Positions 33,745-43,480 of a stretch of 64,000 nt of DNA are shown here, one piece after another. A program made the position numbers and the translations under genes. Source of the stretch: Mycobacterium sp. GA-1199 (GTDB taxonomy: Bacteria > Actinomycetota > Actinomycetes > Mycobacteriales > Mycobacteriaceae); assembly GCF_001500045.1 (NCBI RefSeq), contig NZ_LQIX01000008.1, forward strand, positions 54,866 to 118,865, in the 5' to 3' direction. How positions within the stretch are numbered: the stretch's first letter is position 1; each line of letters opens with the position of its first letter. The notes under the pieces are model-generated. The model ran no database searches, had not been told where the DNA came from, and saw only the letters and a list, made by a program, of their open reading frames with translations.

Positions 33745-33802
33745 TTGACATATATCAAAAAGGTGGGCAGTATCGGCCGTGTCGCAAGTTCGATATATGT
33801 CA
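33745..33802. promoter_or_regulatory. Paired inverted operator sites between arsR and cadI
   Basis: TTGACATATATCAA (33745-33758) and CGATATATGTCA (33791-33802) contain the same ten-base core, TGACATATAT, in opposite orientation. The first also supplies a TTGACA that can serve as -35 for cadI, with CAGTAT (33768-33773) 17 bp on as -10. ArsR-family operators are AT-rich imperfect palindromes, so both genes are probably repressed from these sites. Confidence 0.55.
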
Positions 33803-33821
33803 CACAGGTATGGAGGTCACC

Positions 33822-34289
33822 ATGTCCCGCGTTCAACTGGCACTCAACGTCGACGACCTCGACGAGGCCGTCACGTTCTACTCGAAGCTGTTCAACACAA
33901 AGCCCGCCAAGCTCAAAGAGGGATACGCCAACTTCGCCATCGCCGAGCCACCCCTCAAGCTCGTGCTGCTGGAGAACCCCGGCGAAGGCGGAACCATCAA
34001 CCACCTCGGCGTCGAGGTGGAATCCAGCGAGACGGTCCACGCCGAAATCGCGCGGCTGACGGGTGCGGGCCTAGTCACCGACGAGGAGATCGGCACGACG
34101 TGTTGCTTCGCCAAACAGGACAAGGTCTGGGTCACCGGCCCAGCCGGCGAAAAGTGGGAGGTCTACACCGTCCTGGCTGACTCCGAGACCTTCGGCAGCA
34201 GCCCGCAGCGTCATGATGCGGACGTCGAAGACGACCTGTGCTGCGGAGCGACAGCGCGGGACGGCGAACCGGCAGCTTCTTGCTGCTGA
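33822..34289 (+). CDS. cadI: CadI/ArsI-type metal-induced VOC protein
   Basis: This 155-residue protein has one VOC domain (VQLALNVDDLDEAVTFYSKLFNTKPAKLKEGYANFAI). It matches M. tuberculosis CadI (Rv2641) and the organoarsenical C-As lyase ArsI. The vicinal Cys94-Cys95 pair (TTCCFAKQDKVWVTGP), His61 and Glu113 correspond to the ArsI substrate and metal residues; position 5 is Gln rather than the ArsI His, as I recall for CadI. The tail has two further CC pairs (DDLCCG, terminal SCC). GGAGG lies before the ATG. It is paired with a divergent ArsR repressor. Confidence 0.87.
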   Translation: MSRVQLALNVDDLDEAVTFYSKLFNTKPAKLKEGYANFAIAEPPLKLVLLENPGEGGTINHLGVEVESSETVHAEIARLTGAGLVTDEEIGTTCCFAKQDKVWVTGPAGEKWEVYTVLADSETFGSSPQRHDADVEDDLCCGATARDGEPAASCC

Positions 34290-34396
34290 GCCGGCTTCGA
34301 TGGTCCCGACTTCAGGCGGCTCTTCGCACCGGTCTCGTTCGCGTCGAAGGTAACCGCCGAGCGTGGTCGGTCAACGAACGGGACCTCATGGGGTGA

Positions 34397-36382
34397 TCAG
34401 TTCATCTGTGCCTGCACAGGCTCGCGTCGCAGGACGACGGCGGTCACGTCATCGCGGTCGAGATCGCCGTTGGCCCGCGCGCAGAGTGCGTCGACCAACG
34501 TTTGAGGACTGGTGCCGTGCGTCCGCGCGCACTCGGCCACGGCGTCCGAGAGCTTCTCCACCGAGCCGCCCCACAGATCCATCACCCCGTCGCTGACGAG
34601 AAGGATGGCGTCACCCGGTTGCAGCGCGCCGTGCTTCTCGTCCCAACCGTTGTCCAGGCCAACCGGCAGATCGCTGGACGCGGCGCGTTCGACCGCGTTG
34701 GAGCCGGTCCGCACGACGAAATGCAGACCGTGGCCGGCATCGGCGAAGCGGAAGTCGCCGGTGACCAGGTCGACTAGCACGTAGGTGAGCGTGACGAATG
34801 CGCTGGTGCGTTGCAGATCGTGGTCGATGACGTCTGCGACGCGACTGACTGCGGCAGACGGGCTGAGCCGGGTGTCGTTGGCGCGCAACGCTGCCCGAGT
34901 GGCGGCCGCCAGCATCCCGGCGCCCATGCCCTTGCCCATCACGTCGCCGAGGCTCAACACCGCGTGCGGAATATCGACCCGGATGTCGTAGAAGTCCCCG
35001 CCGACCTGCCGGGCCGGGACGGAGGCTGCACCCGAACTCCAGCCCGGGGTATGGGGAAGCCGGCCCGGCAGCAGGGCCCGCTGCACTTCGGCGGCGCGTT
35101 CGAGCTCTTCCTGTTCGAGCCGTCGGGCTCGCATCGCCTCGGTGATGTCGTAGAACTGCAGAGCCACCGTCCTGCGGTGGTCGTTCTCGTCGATGAGCGC
35201 GATGCTGAAGTTGAGGACCTGTTCGCTGCTCGTGGTCAGCGTCAGGCGGGCGTTGCCCTCGGTGAGCGCGTCGGCTTCAGCGGACAGGGCGGCGGCGGCC
35301 TGCTCGCCGAGCAGCGTGGGGAGCTGCGGCGACCGGCCGGCGAGCCCGGGGAGGATGTCGATCGCAGAGGCGTTGGAGCGCAATACATTCCAGCCGGTCG
35401 CGTCGCGGGCGGCGATCATCATCCCCGCGACGGAGGTGTCGAAGATCTTCCGGAACAACTCCTCGCTCTCGTTGAGGCGCTGCGCCGTCGCCCGCTCCTG
35501 GCCCACCGCGAGCGAGAGCGACAGGAACACCACGACCATCGACAGTTCAAAAACCTGCAGGACGAGGTTCCCCGTATCCGGTGCGAGGAGGTTGAACGCG
35601 AAGGGTCCCGTGTTGTACGTGCTGCCGGCGGATGCGATCACCGCGATTGCCAGCATCACCGCGATCAACTCGCGGGTCGTCAGGCGCATCGCCACCCACA
35701 CAAGCGGCATGAACGGGAGGAACGACAGCGGCATCCCGGGGTTGAACGCGAACACGAAGGTGACCAGGCCGAGGGTGACGACCACCTGCGCTACCGTCTC
35801 GACCGGACCGGCCTGGCGGGGCCTCCTGGGCAGGCGCATGAACAGCGGAACGAACAGCAGCATTCCGGCGGCATGCTTGGGGGCCGACGTGACCAGGCGC
35901 GACCACGCCTCGGAGGAATCGACGAGCAGCAGTGTCGCGGCCGTCCCGACCAGGTCGTAGATGACGGTTGATGCGGCGACCGCGATTAGCAGTCGACCCA
36001 GGTCACGCGGGGCGGCCAGTACCGGCAGAGAGTCCTGACGGCCGCGCAGGATGACGGTCGCGACCACCATCTCGAGTCCGACGGTCACCGCCAACGCCAC
36101 GGCCAGGGCGGTGGGTCGCCCGGCCCACAACAGCAGAGGGAAGGTGATCGCCGCGACCGCCGCAGCAAGGGGCCAGACATACCGCCGGGGGAAGCGGATC
36201 CCCAATCCGACGGCGATGCCGGCGACCGGCCACCACGCCGTGGACGCCAGCGCGGTCGGCTGCGTGACCAGGGACAGCCAGCCGACGACGAGAACCGCCA
36301 ACAGGCAACCGACGATGAAGATGGCGTCCGCCTTGGTCGAGCGAACTTGCTGATCTTCGGATGAATCCTGTACAGCGCTCAC
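34397..36382 (-). CDS. MASE1-PAS-PP2C (SpoIIE-type) membrane phosphatase
   Basis: This protein of about 661 residues has an N-terminal MASE1-like membrane sensor of eight or so helices (residues about 20-300). A PAS-like domain follows (ESEELFRKIFDTSVAGMMIA and onward, about 315-430), then a linker helix (RRLEQEELERAAEVQRALLP) and a SpoIIE-type PP2C phosphatase (GGDFYDI, SLGDVMGKGMGAGMLAA, DAGHG, LVSDGVMD, RDDVTAVVLR). Such proteins dephosphorylate anti-anti-sigma factors in partner-switching systems; no such partner is next to it. GTG 36382 has GGAAG nine bases upstream; the frame is open to ATG 36508 but that segment lacks a TM or domain. Confidence 0.85.
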   Translation of the reverse strand: MSAVQDSSEDQQVRSTKADAIFIVGCLLAVLVVGWLSLVTQPTALASTAWWPVAGIAVGLGIRFPRRYVWPLAAAVAAITFPLLLWAGRPTALAVALAVTVGLEMVVATVILRGRQDSLPVLAAPRDLGRLLIAVAASTVIYDLVGTAATLLLVDSSEAWSRLVTSAPKHAAGMLLFVPLFMRLPRRPRQAGPVETVAQVVVTLGLVTFVFAFNPGMPLSFLPFMPLVWVAMRLTTRELIAVMLAIAVIASAGSTYNTGPFAFNLLAPDTGNLVLQVFELSMVVVFLSLSLAVGQERATAQRLNESEELFRKIFDTSVAGMMIAARDATGWNVLRSNASAIDILPGLAGRSPQLPTLLGEQAAAALSAEADALTEGNARLTLTTSSEQVLNFSIALIDENDHRRTVALQFYDITEAMRARRLEQEELERAAEVQRALLPGRLPHTPGWSSGAASVPARQVGGDFYDIRVDIPHAVLSLGDVMGKGMGAGMLAAATRAALRANDTRLSPSAAVSRVADVIDHDLQRTSAFVTLTYVLVDLVTGDFRFADAGHGLHFVVRTGSNAVERAASSDLPVGLDNGWDEKHGALQPGDAILLVSDGVMDLWGGSVEKLSDAVAECARTHGTSPQTLVDALCARANGDLDRDDVTAVVLRREPVQAQMN

Positions 36383-36583
36383 AGCCACATGCTTCCACGC
36401 TGATCGAGGGAATACTGGGGACTCATCAAGCTGGTCGGTGCTGACCGGCCAGCTAACCGGCGGGTCCGGGACCTGTGGAGGCCGGCGCAGACGCCGAGAT
36501 GGGAACATCAGGAGGGCGCCGCGATCGAGTTCCGCGGTATCGGCCGCATCGGCCTATCGCCGTGGGCGGCGGACGTTTTGGAG

Positions 36584-36659
36584 TGGTGCCCCCGGCAGGA
36601 TTCGAACCTGCGGCCTTCTGCTCCGGAGGCAGACGCTCTATCCCCTGAGCTACGGGGGC
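36584..36659 (-). tRNA. tRNA-Arg (anticodon CCG)
   Basis: On the minus strand the sequence folds as a complete tRNA. The acceptor stem is GCCCCCG/CGGGGGC, the D-arm GCTC...GAGC, and the anticodon stem TCTGC/GCAGA with loop CTCCGGA (anticodon CCG, reading CGG). The T-arm is GCAGG TTCGAAT CCTGC. The discriminator A and the 3' CCA are encoded. It lies beside argS, as at the M. tuberculosis locus. Confidence 0.97.
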
Positions 36660-36747
36660 GCGTGAGTAAAACAGCGCCAATGGGCTTCGACAGCGTAACG
36701 CATTCGACTCATCGGAAACGGATTCGGGGCCTGACCACCCGAGACCA

Positions 36748-36753
36748 TAGGAT
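36748..36753 (+). promoter_or_regulatory. -10 element for the argS operon
   Basis: TAGGAT lies eight bases before the GTG at 36762, with no RBS between, so argS is probably leaderless. It would drive argS-lysA-hom-thrC-thrB. Confidence 0.4.
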
Positions 36754-36761
36754 GGACCCCC

Positions 36762-38414
36762 GTGACCCCCGCCGACCTGGCCGACCTGCTCAAGACCACC
36801 GCCGCCGCGGTGCTGGCCCAGCATGGGCTCGACGCGTCAGCGCTGCCGGACACCGTCACCGTCGAACGTCCACGCAACCCCGAGCACGGCGACTATGCCA
36901 CCAACCTCGCCCTTCAGCTGGGCAAGAAGGTCGGCGCCAACCCGCGGGAACTAGCCGGCTGGCTGGCCGCCGCCCTGACCGACACCGCCGGCATCGCCGC
37001 CGCGGACGTCGCCGGACCCGGCTTCGTCAACCTGCGCCTTGAAGCGTCAGCGCAGAACGTCATCGTCACCGACGTGCTGACCGCCGGCGCGGCCTACGGT
37101 CACTCCGAGGCGCTCGCAGGACTCAACATCAACCTCGAGTTCGTCTCCGCCAATCCCACCGGGCCGATCCACATCGGCGGCACACGCTGGGCCGCCGTCG
37201 GCGACGCCCTCGGCCGGCTGCTGTCGACCCAAGGCGCCGCGGTCACCCGCGAGTACTACTTCAACGACCACGGCGCCCAGATCGACCGGTTCACCAACTC
37301 CCTGATCGCCGCGGCCAAGGGCGAACCGACCCCCGAGGACGGCTACGCGGGCGACTACATCAAGGACATCGCCGCGCAGGTGCTCACCAAGGAGCCCGAT
37401 GCGCTGGGCCTGCCCGAAGACGAGATGCGCGAGACGTTTCGCGCCATCGGGGTAGACCTGATGTTCGCCCACATCAAACAGTCCCTGCACGACTTCGGCA
37501 CCGACTTCGACGTCTACACCCACGAAGACTCGATGCACACCTCCGGACGCGTCGAGCAGGCCATCGCGCGGCTCCGCGACGCGGGCAGCATCTACGAGAA
37601 GGACGGCGCAACCTGGCTGCGCACAACCGATTACGGCGACGACAAGGACCGCGTCGTCATCAAGAGTGATGGTGCGCCGGCCTACGTCGCCGCCGACATC
37701 GCCTACTACCTGGACAAGCGCGAACGCGGATTCGACCTGTGCATCTACATGCTCGGCGCCGATCATCACGGCTACATCGCCCGGCTCAAGGCGGTGGCCG
37801 CCGCGCTGGGGGAGGACCCGGCCACCGTCGAGGTGCTCATCGGTCAGATGGTCAACCTGGTGCGCGACGGTCAACCGGTCCGAATGAGCAAGCGGGCGGG
37901 CACCGTGATCACCCTCGACGACTTGGTCGAGGCGATCGGCGTCGACGCCGCCCGCTACTCGCTGATCCGGTCCTCGGTCGACAGCCCGATCGACATCGAC
38001 CTCGAGCTGTGGTCCTCGGCGTCCAACGAAAACCCGGTCTACTACGTGCAATACGCGCATGCGCGCCTTTCGGCCCTGGCCCGCAACGCCGCTGAACTCG
38101 GTGTGGTGCCCGACGCCGGGAACCTGCATCTGCTCAACCACGACAAGGAAGGCACGCTGATCCGCAACATCGGCGAGTTCCCCCGAGTGCTCAAAATGGC
38201 TGCGGCACTGCGCGAACCTCACCGTGTCTCGCGGTATCTCGAGGATCTGGCCGGGGACTACCACCGCTTCTACGACTCCTGTCGAGTCCTGCCGCAAGGC
38301 GACGAGACGCCCAACGAACTGCACGGCGCGCGCCTGGCGCTGTGTCAGGCCACCCGTCAGGTGATTGCGAACGGTCTCGGCATCCTCGGCGTCGCCGCTC
38401 CGGAGCGCATGTGA
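36762..38414 (+). CDS. argS: Arginyl-tRNA synthetase
   Basis: This 550-residue class I synthetase charges tRNA-Arg with arginine in the cytosol. It has an N-terminal Add1 domain (about 1-110), the HIGH motif as HIGG (137-140, within [12 protein letters not shown]), the KMSK-type loop (RMSKRAGT) and a C-terminal helical DALR anticodon domain ([15 protein letters not shown] onward). The length equals that of Rv1292. The GTG start follows a -10 element directly. lysA begins inside its stop (GTGA), and a tRNA-Arg gene lies just upstream on the other strand. Confidence 0.97.
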   Translation: MTPADLADLLKTTAAAVLAQHGLDASALPDTVTVERPRNPEHGDYATNLALQLGKKVGANPRELAGWLAAALTDTAGIAAADVAGPGFVNLRLEASAQNVIVTDVLTAGAAYGHSEALAGLNINLEFVSANPTGPIHIGGTRWAAVGDALGRLLSTQGAAVTREYYFNDHGAQIDRFTNSLIAAAKGEPTPEDGYAGDYIKDIAAQVLTKEPDALGLPEDEMRETFRAIGVDLMFAHIKQSLHDFGTDFDVYTHEDSMHTSGRVEQAIARLRDAGSIYEKDGATWLRTTDYGDDKDRVVIKSDGAPAYVAADIAYYLDKRERGFDLCIYMLGADHHGYIARLKAVAAALGEDPATVEVLIGQMVNLVRDGQPVRMSKRAGTVITLDDLVEAIGVDAARYSLIRSSVDSPIDIDLELWSSASNENPVYYVQYAHARLSALARNAAELGVVPDAGNLHLLNHDKEGTLIRNIGEFPRVLKMAAALREPHRVSRYLEDLAGDYHRFYDSCRVLPQGDETPNELHGARLALCQATRQVIANGLGILGVAAPERM

Positions 38415-39829
38415 TCGCCCATCCCGCCGGGCCCCGGCACGCCGAAGAGATCCACCACGGTGGTGCTCCGCCGCGCCCACAGTCTCCGTCCGAACTCCTG
38501 CTGTTGGCGCCCAACGTGTGGCCGCGCAGCACCGTTCGCGATGACGACGGCGTGGTGTCGATCGGCGGTGTGCCCGTCACCGACATCGCCGCGGAGTTCG
38601 GGACGCCGACCTTCGTGGTGGACGAGGACGACTTCCGGACGCGTTGTCGTGAGATCGCCGCGGCGTTCGGCGGGGGTGAGAACGTCCGCTACGCCGCCAA
38701 GGCGTTCATGTGCACCGAAGTCGCCCGCTGGATCGCCGAAGAAGGCCTTTCGCTCGACGTGGCCAGCGGGGGAGAGATGGCCGTCGCGCTGGCCGGTGGA
38801 TTTCCCGCCGAACGGATTGCGTTGCACGGCAACAACAAATCGGTTGCCGAGCTGACGGCGGCCGTCAAGGCCGGTATCGAACACGTGGTGGTCGACTCGA
38901 TGGTCGAGATCGACCGGCTTGACCAGATCGCCGGTGCCGCAGGCGTGGTCCAGGACGTGCTGGTCCGCGTCACGGTCGGCGTCGAAGCGCACACCCACGA
39001 GTTCATCTCCACCGCGCACGAGGACCAGAAGTTCGGACTCTCCCTGGCTTCGGGCGCCGCCATGGACGCTGTCCGCCGGGTGTTCCAGACCGATCACCTG
39101 CGTCTCAAGGGCCTGCACAGCCACATCGGCTCTCAGATCTTCGACGTCGCGGGCTTCGAGATCGCCGCGCACCGGGTTATCGGATTCCTTCGCGACGTGG
39201 TCGCCGAGTTCGGCGTCGACAAGACCTCGCAGATGTCGATCGTCGATCTGGGCGGCGGACTCGGCATCTCGTATCTGCCCCAGGACGATCCGCCTCCGGT
39301 CGCCGACCTGGCGGCCAAGCTGACCGCGATCGTGCGCGACGAGTCGGCTGCCGTCGGGCTTCCGGCTCCGCGGTTGGTGGTCGAGCCGGGCCGAGCCATC
39401 GCAGGGCCCGGAACCATCACGCTCTACGAGGTCGGCACCGTCAAGGATGTCGCCGTGAGCCCGACCGCACACCGCCGCTACGTCAGCGTGGACGGCGGTA
39501 TGAGCGACAACATACGCACATCGCTCTACGGCGCCGAATACGACGCACGGCTGATATCACGGCACACCGACGCCGCGCCGGCGATCGGCCGTATCGTCGG
39601 AAAGCACTGTGAAAGCGGCGATATCGTCGTCCGTGACACGTGGGTGCCCGATGACATCCGGCCCGGCGACTTGTTGGGAGTCGCGGCGACCGGCGCCTAC
39701 TGCTACTCCATGTCGAGCCGTTACAACCTGATCGGCCGTCCCGCCGTTGTGGCCGTGCGCGACGGGGGAGCCCGCCTGATCCTGCGCCGGGAGACGGTCG
39801 ACGATCTGCTGAGTCTGGAAGTGAGGTAA
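38411..39829 (+). CDS. lysA: Diaminopimelate decarboxylase
   Basis: This PLP enzyme of about 472 residues makes L-lysine from meso-diaminopimelate. The fold-type III alanine-racemase-like barrel has the PLP lysine Lys97 in [26 protein letters not shown] and VEPGRAIAG bind the cofactor; CESGD near the C-terminus supplies the catalytic Cys. The GTG 38411 overlaps the argS stop. The M. tuberculosis protein is 447 residues and begins nearer the block [11 protein letters not shown], so a later start is possible, but none has a better RBS. hom follows after two bases. Confidence 0.95.
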   Translation: MIAHPAGPRHAEEIHHGGAPPRPQSPSELLLLAPNVWPRSTVRDDDGVVSIGGVPVTDIAAEFGTPTFVVDEDDFRTRCREIAAAFGGGENVRYAAKAFMCTEVARWIAEEGLSLDVASGGEMAVALAGGFPAERIALHGNNKSVAELTAAVKAGIEHVVVDSMVEIDRLDQIAGAAGVVQDVLVRVTVGVEAHTHEFISTAHEDQKFGLSLASGAAMDAVRRVFQTDHLRLKGLHSHIGSQIFDVAGFEIAAHRVIGFLRDVVAEFGVDKTSQMSIVDLGGGLGISYLPQDDPPPVADLAAKLTAIVRDESAAVGLPAPRLVVEPGRAIAGPGTITLYEVGTVKDVAVSPTAHRRYVSVDGGMSDNIRTSLYGAEYDARLISRHTDAAPAIGRIVGKHCESGDIVVRDTWVPDDIRPGDLLGVAATGAYCYSMSSRYNLIGRPAVVAVRDGGARLILRRETVDDLLSLEVR

Positions 39830-39831
39830 CG

Positions 39832-41157
39832 ATGACTGACTCTGAAAAGCCCATCGGCGTAGCGGTTCTCGGGTTTGGGAACGTCGGTAGCCAGGTGGTG
39901 CGCATCATCGAGGAGAGCGCCGACGACCTGGCCGCACGCATCGGTGCGCCGTTGGTACTGCGCGGCGTCGGCGTCCGTCGCGTGGCCGACGACCGCGGTA
40001 TCTCGGTGGACAAGCTCACCGACAACGTCGAGGAACTCGTCTCGCGCGACGATGTCGACATCGTCGTCGAGTTGATGGGGCCCGTGGAACCCGCGCGCAA
40101 AGCGATCCTTACCGCCTTGGAGCAGGGCAAGTCTGTCGTCACCGCCAATAAGGCGCTGATGGCCGTCTCCACCGGGGAATTGGCTCAGGCGGCCGAGAAC
40201 GCTCGTGCTGACCTATATTTCGAGGCTTCCGTCGCCGGTGCGATCCCCGTCATCCGTCCCCTGACCCAGTCCCTGGCGGGGGACTCGGTCGTCCGAGTAG
40301 CGGGCATCGTCAACGGCACCACCAACTACATCCTCTCCGAGATGGACAGCACGGGCGCCGATTACGCCAGCGCGCTGGCCGACGCGAGCGCCCTCGGTTA
40401 CGCCGAGGCTGACCCGACCGCCGATGTCGAGGGATACGACGCCGCGGCGAAGGCGGCGATCCTGGCCTCGATCGCCTTCCACACGCGGGTCAGCTCCAAC
40501 GATGTGTACCGCGAAGGCATCACCAAGGTCAGCAGCGCCGACTTCGAATCCGCCAAGGCGCTCGGGTGCACGATCAAGCTCCTGGCCATCTGCGAGCGGC
40601 TCACCAGCGACGAGGGACAGCAACGGGTTTCGGCGCGGGTGTACCCCGCCCTGGTGCCGCTGGACCATCCGCTGGCCGCCGTCAACGGAGCGTTCAACGC
40701 GGTCGTGGTCGAGGCAGAAGCCGCCGGTCGCCTGATGTTTTACGGGCAGGGGGCCGGCGGGACACCCACTGCCTCTGCGGTGATGGGTGATCTCGTGATG
40801 GCGGCTCGCAACCGTGTGCAGGGCGGCCGCGGCCCGCGCGAATCGAAGTACGCCAAGCTGCCGATCGCCCCGATTGGCTTCATCCCGACTCGTTACTACG
40901 TGAACATGAACGTCGCGGATCGAGCAGGCGTGTTGTCCGCTGTGGCGGCCGAGTTCGGTGAACGTGATGTCAGTATCGCCGAGGTGCGTCAGGAGGGCAT
41001 GGTCGACGAAGACGGTCAGCGCTGCGGTGCCCGCATCGTGGTTGTGACCCATCAGGCCACGGACGCAGCGCTCTCGGAGACCGTGGCGGCGTTGGCCGAC
41101 CTCGATGTCGTACAGAGCATCAACAGCGTGCTGCGCATGGAAGGAACCACCGAATGA
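39832..41157 (+). CDS. hom: Homoserine dehydrogenase
   Basis: This 441-residue NAD(P)-dependent enzyme reduces aspartate semialdehyde to homoserine, the branch toward threonine, methionine and isoleucine. The Rossmann motif GFGNVGS is at residues 14-20; the catalytic domain has [16 protein letters not shown] and [12 protein letters not shown]; a C-terminal ACT domain ([30 protein letters not shown]) is the usual site for threonine feedback. It is called thrA in M. tuberculosis (Rv1294), of the same length. The stop overlaps the thrC ATG (ATGA). Confidence 0.97.
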   Translation: MTDSEKPIGVAVLGFGNVGSQVVRIIEESADDLAARIGAPLVLRGVGVRRVADDRGISVDKLTDNVEELVSRDDVDIVVELMGPVEPARKAILTALEQGKSVVTANKALMAVSTGELAQAAENARADLYFEASVAGAIPVIRPLTQSLAGDSVVRVAGIVNGTTNYILSEMDSTGADYASALADASALGYAEADPTADVEGYDAAAKAAILASIAFHTRVSSNDVYREGITKVSSADFESAKALGCTIKLLAICERLTSDEGQQRVSARVYPALVPLDHPLAAVNGAFNAVVVEAEAAGRLMFYGQGAGGTPTASAVMGDLVMAARNRVQGGRGPRESKYAKLPIAPIGFIPTRYYVNMNVADRAGVLSAVAAEFGERDVSIAEVRQEGMVDEDGQRCGARIVVVTHQATDAALSETVAALADLDVVQSINSVLRMEGTTE

Positions 41158-42236
41158 GCGCCTCCGCGCAGACCGTTCACCAGCCTTGGCCCGGGCTGAT
41201 CGCCGCGTACCGCGACCGGCTGTCGGTCGACGAAAGCTGGACGCCGATCACCCTGCGTGAGGGTGGTACTCCGCTGCTCCCCGCGCAGCGCCTGTCCGAA
41301 CTCACCGGCTGCACAGTGCATCTCAAGGTCGAGGGGCTCAACCCGACCGGCTCGTTCAAGGACCGCGGCATGACCATGGCGGTGACCGAGGCCGTGGCGC
41401 GGGGCCAGCAGGCGGTCCTTTGCGCATCCACGGGCAACACGTCGGCATCGGCAGCGGCCTATGCGGCCAGGGCCGGGATCACCTGCGCAGTGCTCGTGCC
41501 ACAGGGCAAGATCGCAATGGGCAAGCTGGCCCAGGCCGTCATGCACGGTGCCAAGATCATCCAGGTCGATGGCAACTTCGACGACTGCCTGGAACTCGCG
41601 CGTAAGCTGACCGCCGATTTCCCGACCATATCGCTGGTCAACTCCGTCAACCCGTACCGCATCGAAGGGCAGAAGACCGCAGCCTTCGAGATCGTCGACG
41701 CGCTGGGCGTGGCGCCCGATGTGCACTCGCTGCCGGTGGGCAATGCCGGCAACATCACCGCATACTGGAAGGGCTACACCGAGTACCACAGCGACGGCGT
41801 CTCGGACCGTCTTCCCCGCATGCTCGGCACACAGGCGGCCGGTGCGGCGCCGCTGGTGCACGGGGAACCGGTCAAGAATCCGGAAACCATCGCGACGGCC
41901 ATCCGAATCGGCTCGCCTGCGTCGTGGACCACCGCCGTGGCGGCCGCGCAGCAGTCCGACGGTCGATTCCTGGCCGCCACCGATGAAGAGATCCTCGAGG
42001 CCTACCACCTGGTCGCCAGCAGCGAGGGCGTGTTCGTCGAGCCCGCATCCGCGGCCAGCATCGCCGGTCTGCTCAAATCGGTCGAAGACGGTTGGGTGGC
42101 CAAGGGTTCGACGGTCGTGTGCACGGTGACCGGCAACGGGCTCAAGGACCCGGACACCGCGTTGAAGGGCATGCCGTCGGTGATCGCGGTCCCCGTCGAT
42201 CCGGTGGCCGTCGTCGAGCAGCTGGGGCTTGGATAG
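41154..42236 (+). CDS. thrC: Threonine synthase
   Basis: This 360-residue PLP enzyme converts O-phosphohomoserine to threonine. The PLP lysine is Lys69 in [12 protein letters not shown], the phosphate-binding loop is [14 protein letters not shown], and the substrate region [18 protein letters not shown] is present. Length and lysine position match Rv1295. The ATG overlaps the hom stop and thrB starts three bases after, so the last three steps to threonine are co-translated. Confidence 0.97.
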   Translation: MSASAQTVHQPWPGLIAAYRDRLSVDESWTPITLREGGTPLLPAQRLSELTGCTVHLKVEGLNPTGSFKDRGMTMAVTEAVARGQQAVLCASTGNTSASAAAYAARAGITCAVLVPQGKIAMGKLAQAVMHGAKIIQVDGNFDDCLELARKLTADFPTISLVNSVNPYRIEGQKTAAFEIVDALGVAPDVHSLPVGNAGNITAYWKGYTEYHSDGVSDRLPRMLGTQAAGAAPLVHGEPVKNPETIATAIRIGSPASWTTAVAAAQQSDGRFLAATDEEILEAYHLVASSEGVFVEPASAASIAGLLKSVEDGWVAKGSTVVCTVTGNGLKDPDTALKGMPSVIAVPVDPVAVVEQLGLG

Positions 42237-43184
<948 letters not shown>

Positions 43185-43224
43185 CCGCGGCCAAAACAGG
43201 AATCACAGGAGCAACACGACACCC

Positions 43225-43308
43225 ATGTCTTTCTTGCTTCCCGTCCCGATGCGGGATATTCTCGCTGTCGTCAGGCAATCGCAGCGTCTCTACCTGCGCC
43301 GACACTAG
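43225..43308 (+). CDS. Candidate 27-codon leader peptide in the rho upstream region
   Basis: In the 296-base gap between thrB and rho an ATG at 43225 opens a 27-residue frame ending in RQSQRLYLRRH. AGGAG lies 13 bases upstream, rather far. The basic Arg-rich end resembles actinobacterial leader peptides in outline only. The rest of the gap (43309-43480) shows no other convincing gene; it ends with the rho RBS (aaagga). Rho genes often have long, self-regulated leaders, which would also explain the gap. Confidence 0.25.
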   Translation: MSFLLPVPMRDILAVVRQSQRLYLRRH

Positions 43309-43480
43309 GACACCACCCATTTTCCCCGTGGTCTACTCGTGGATTGACGGTTCGCCGAATACCGGCGAGGCCCGGCCATCACCGTTGCAGGGGCAATGGT
43401 GGGGCCCACGCGTTCAGTGGTTCGACTGATCGCACCGAATCCCCGCACGACTCGTTCTGCGAGGGAAAGAAAGGACATCC

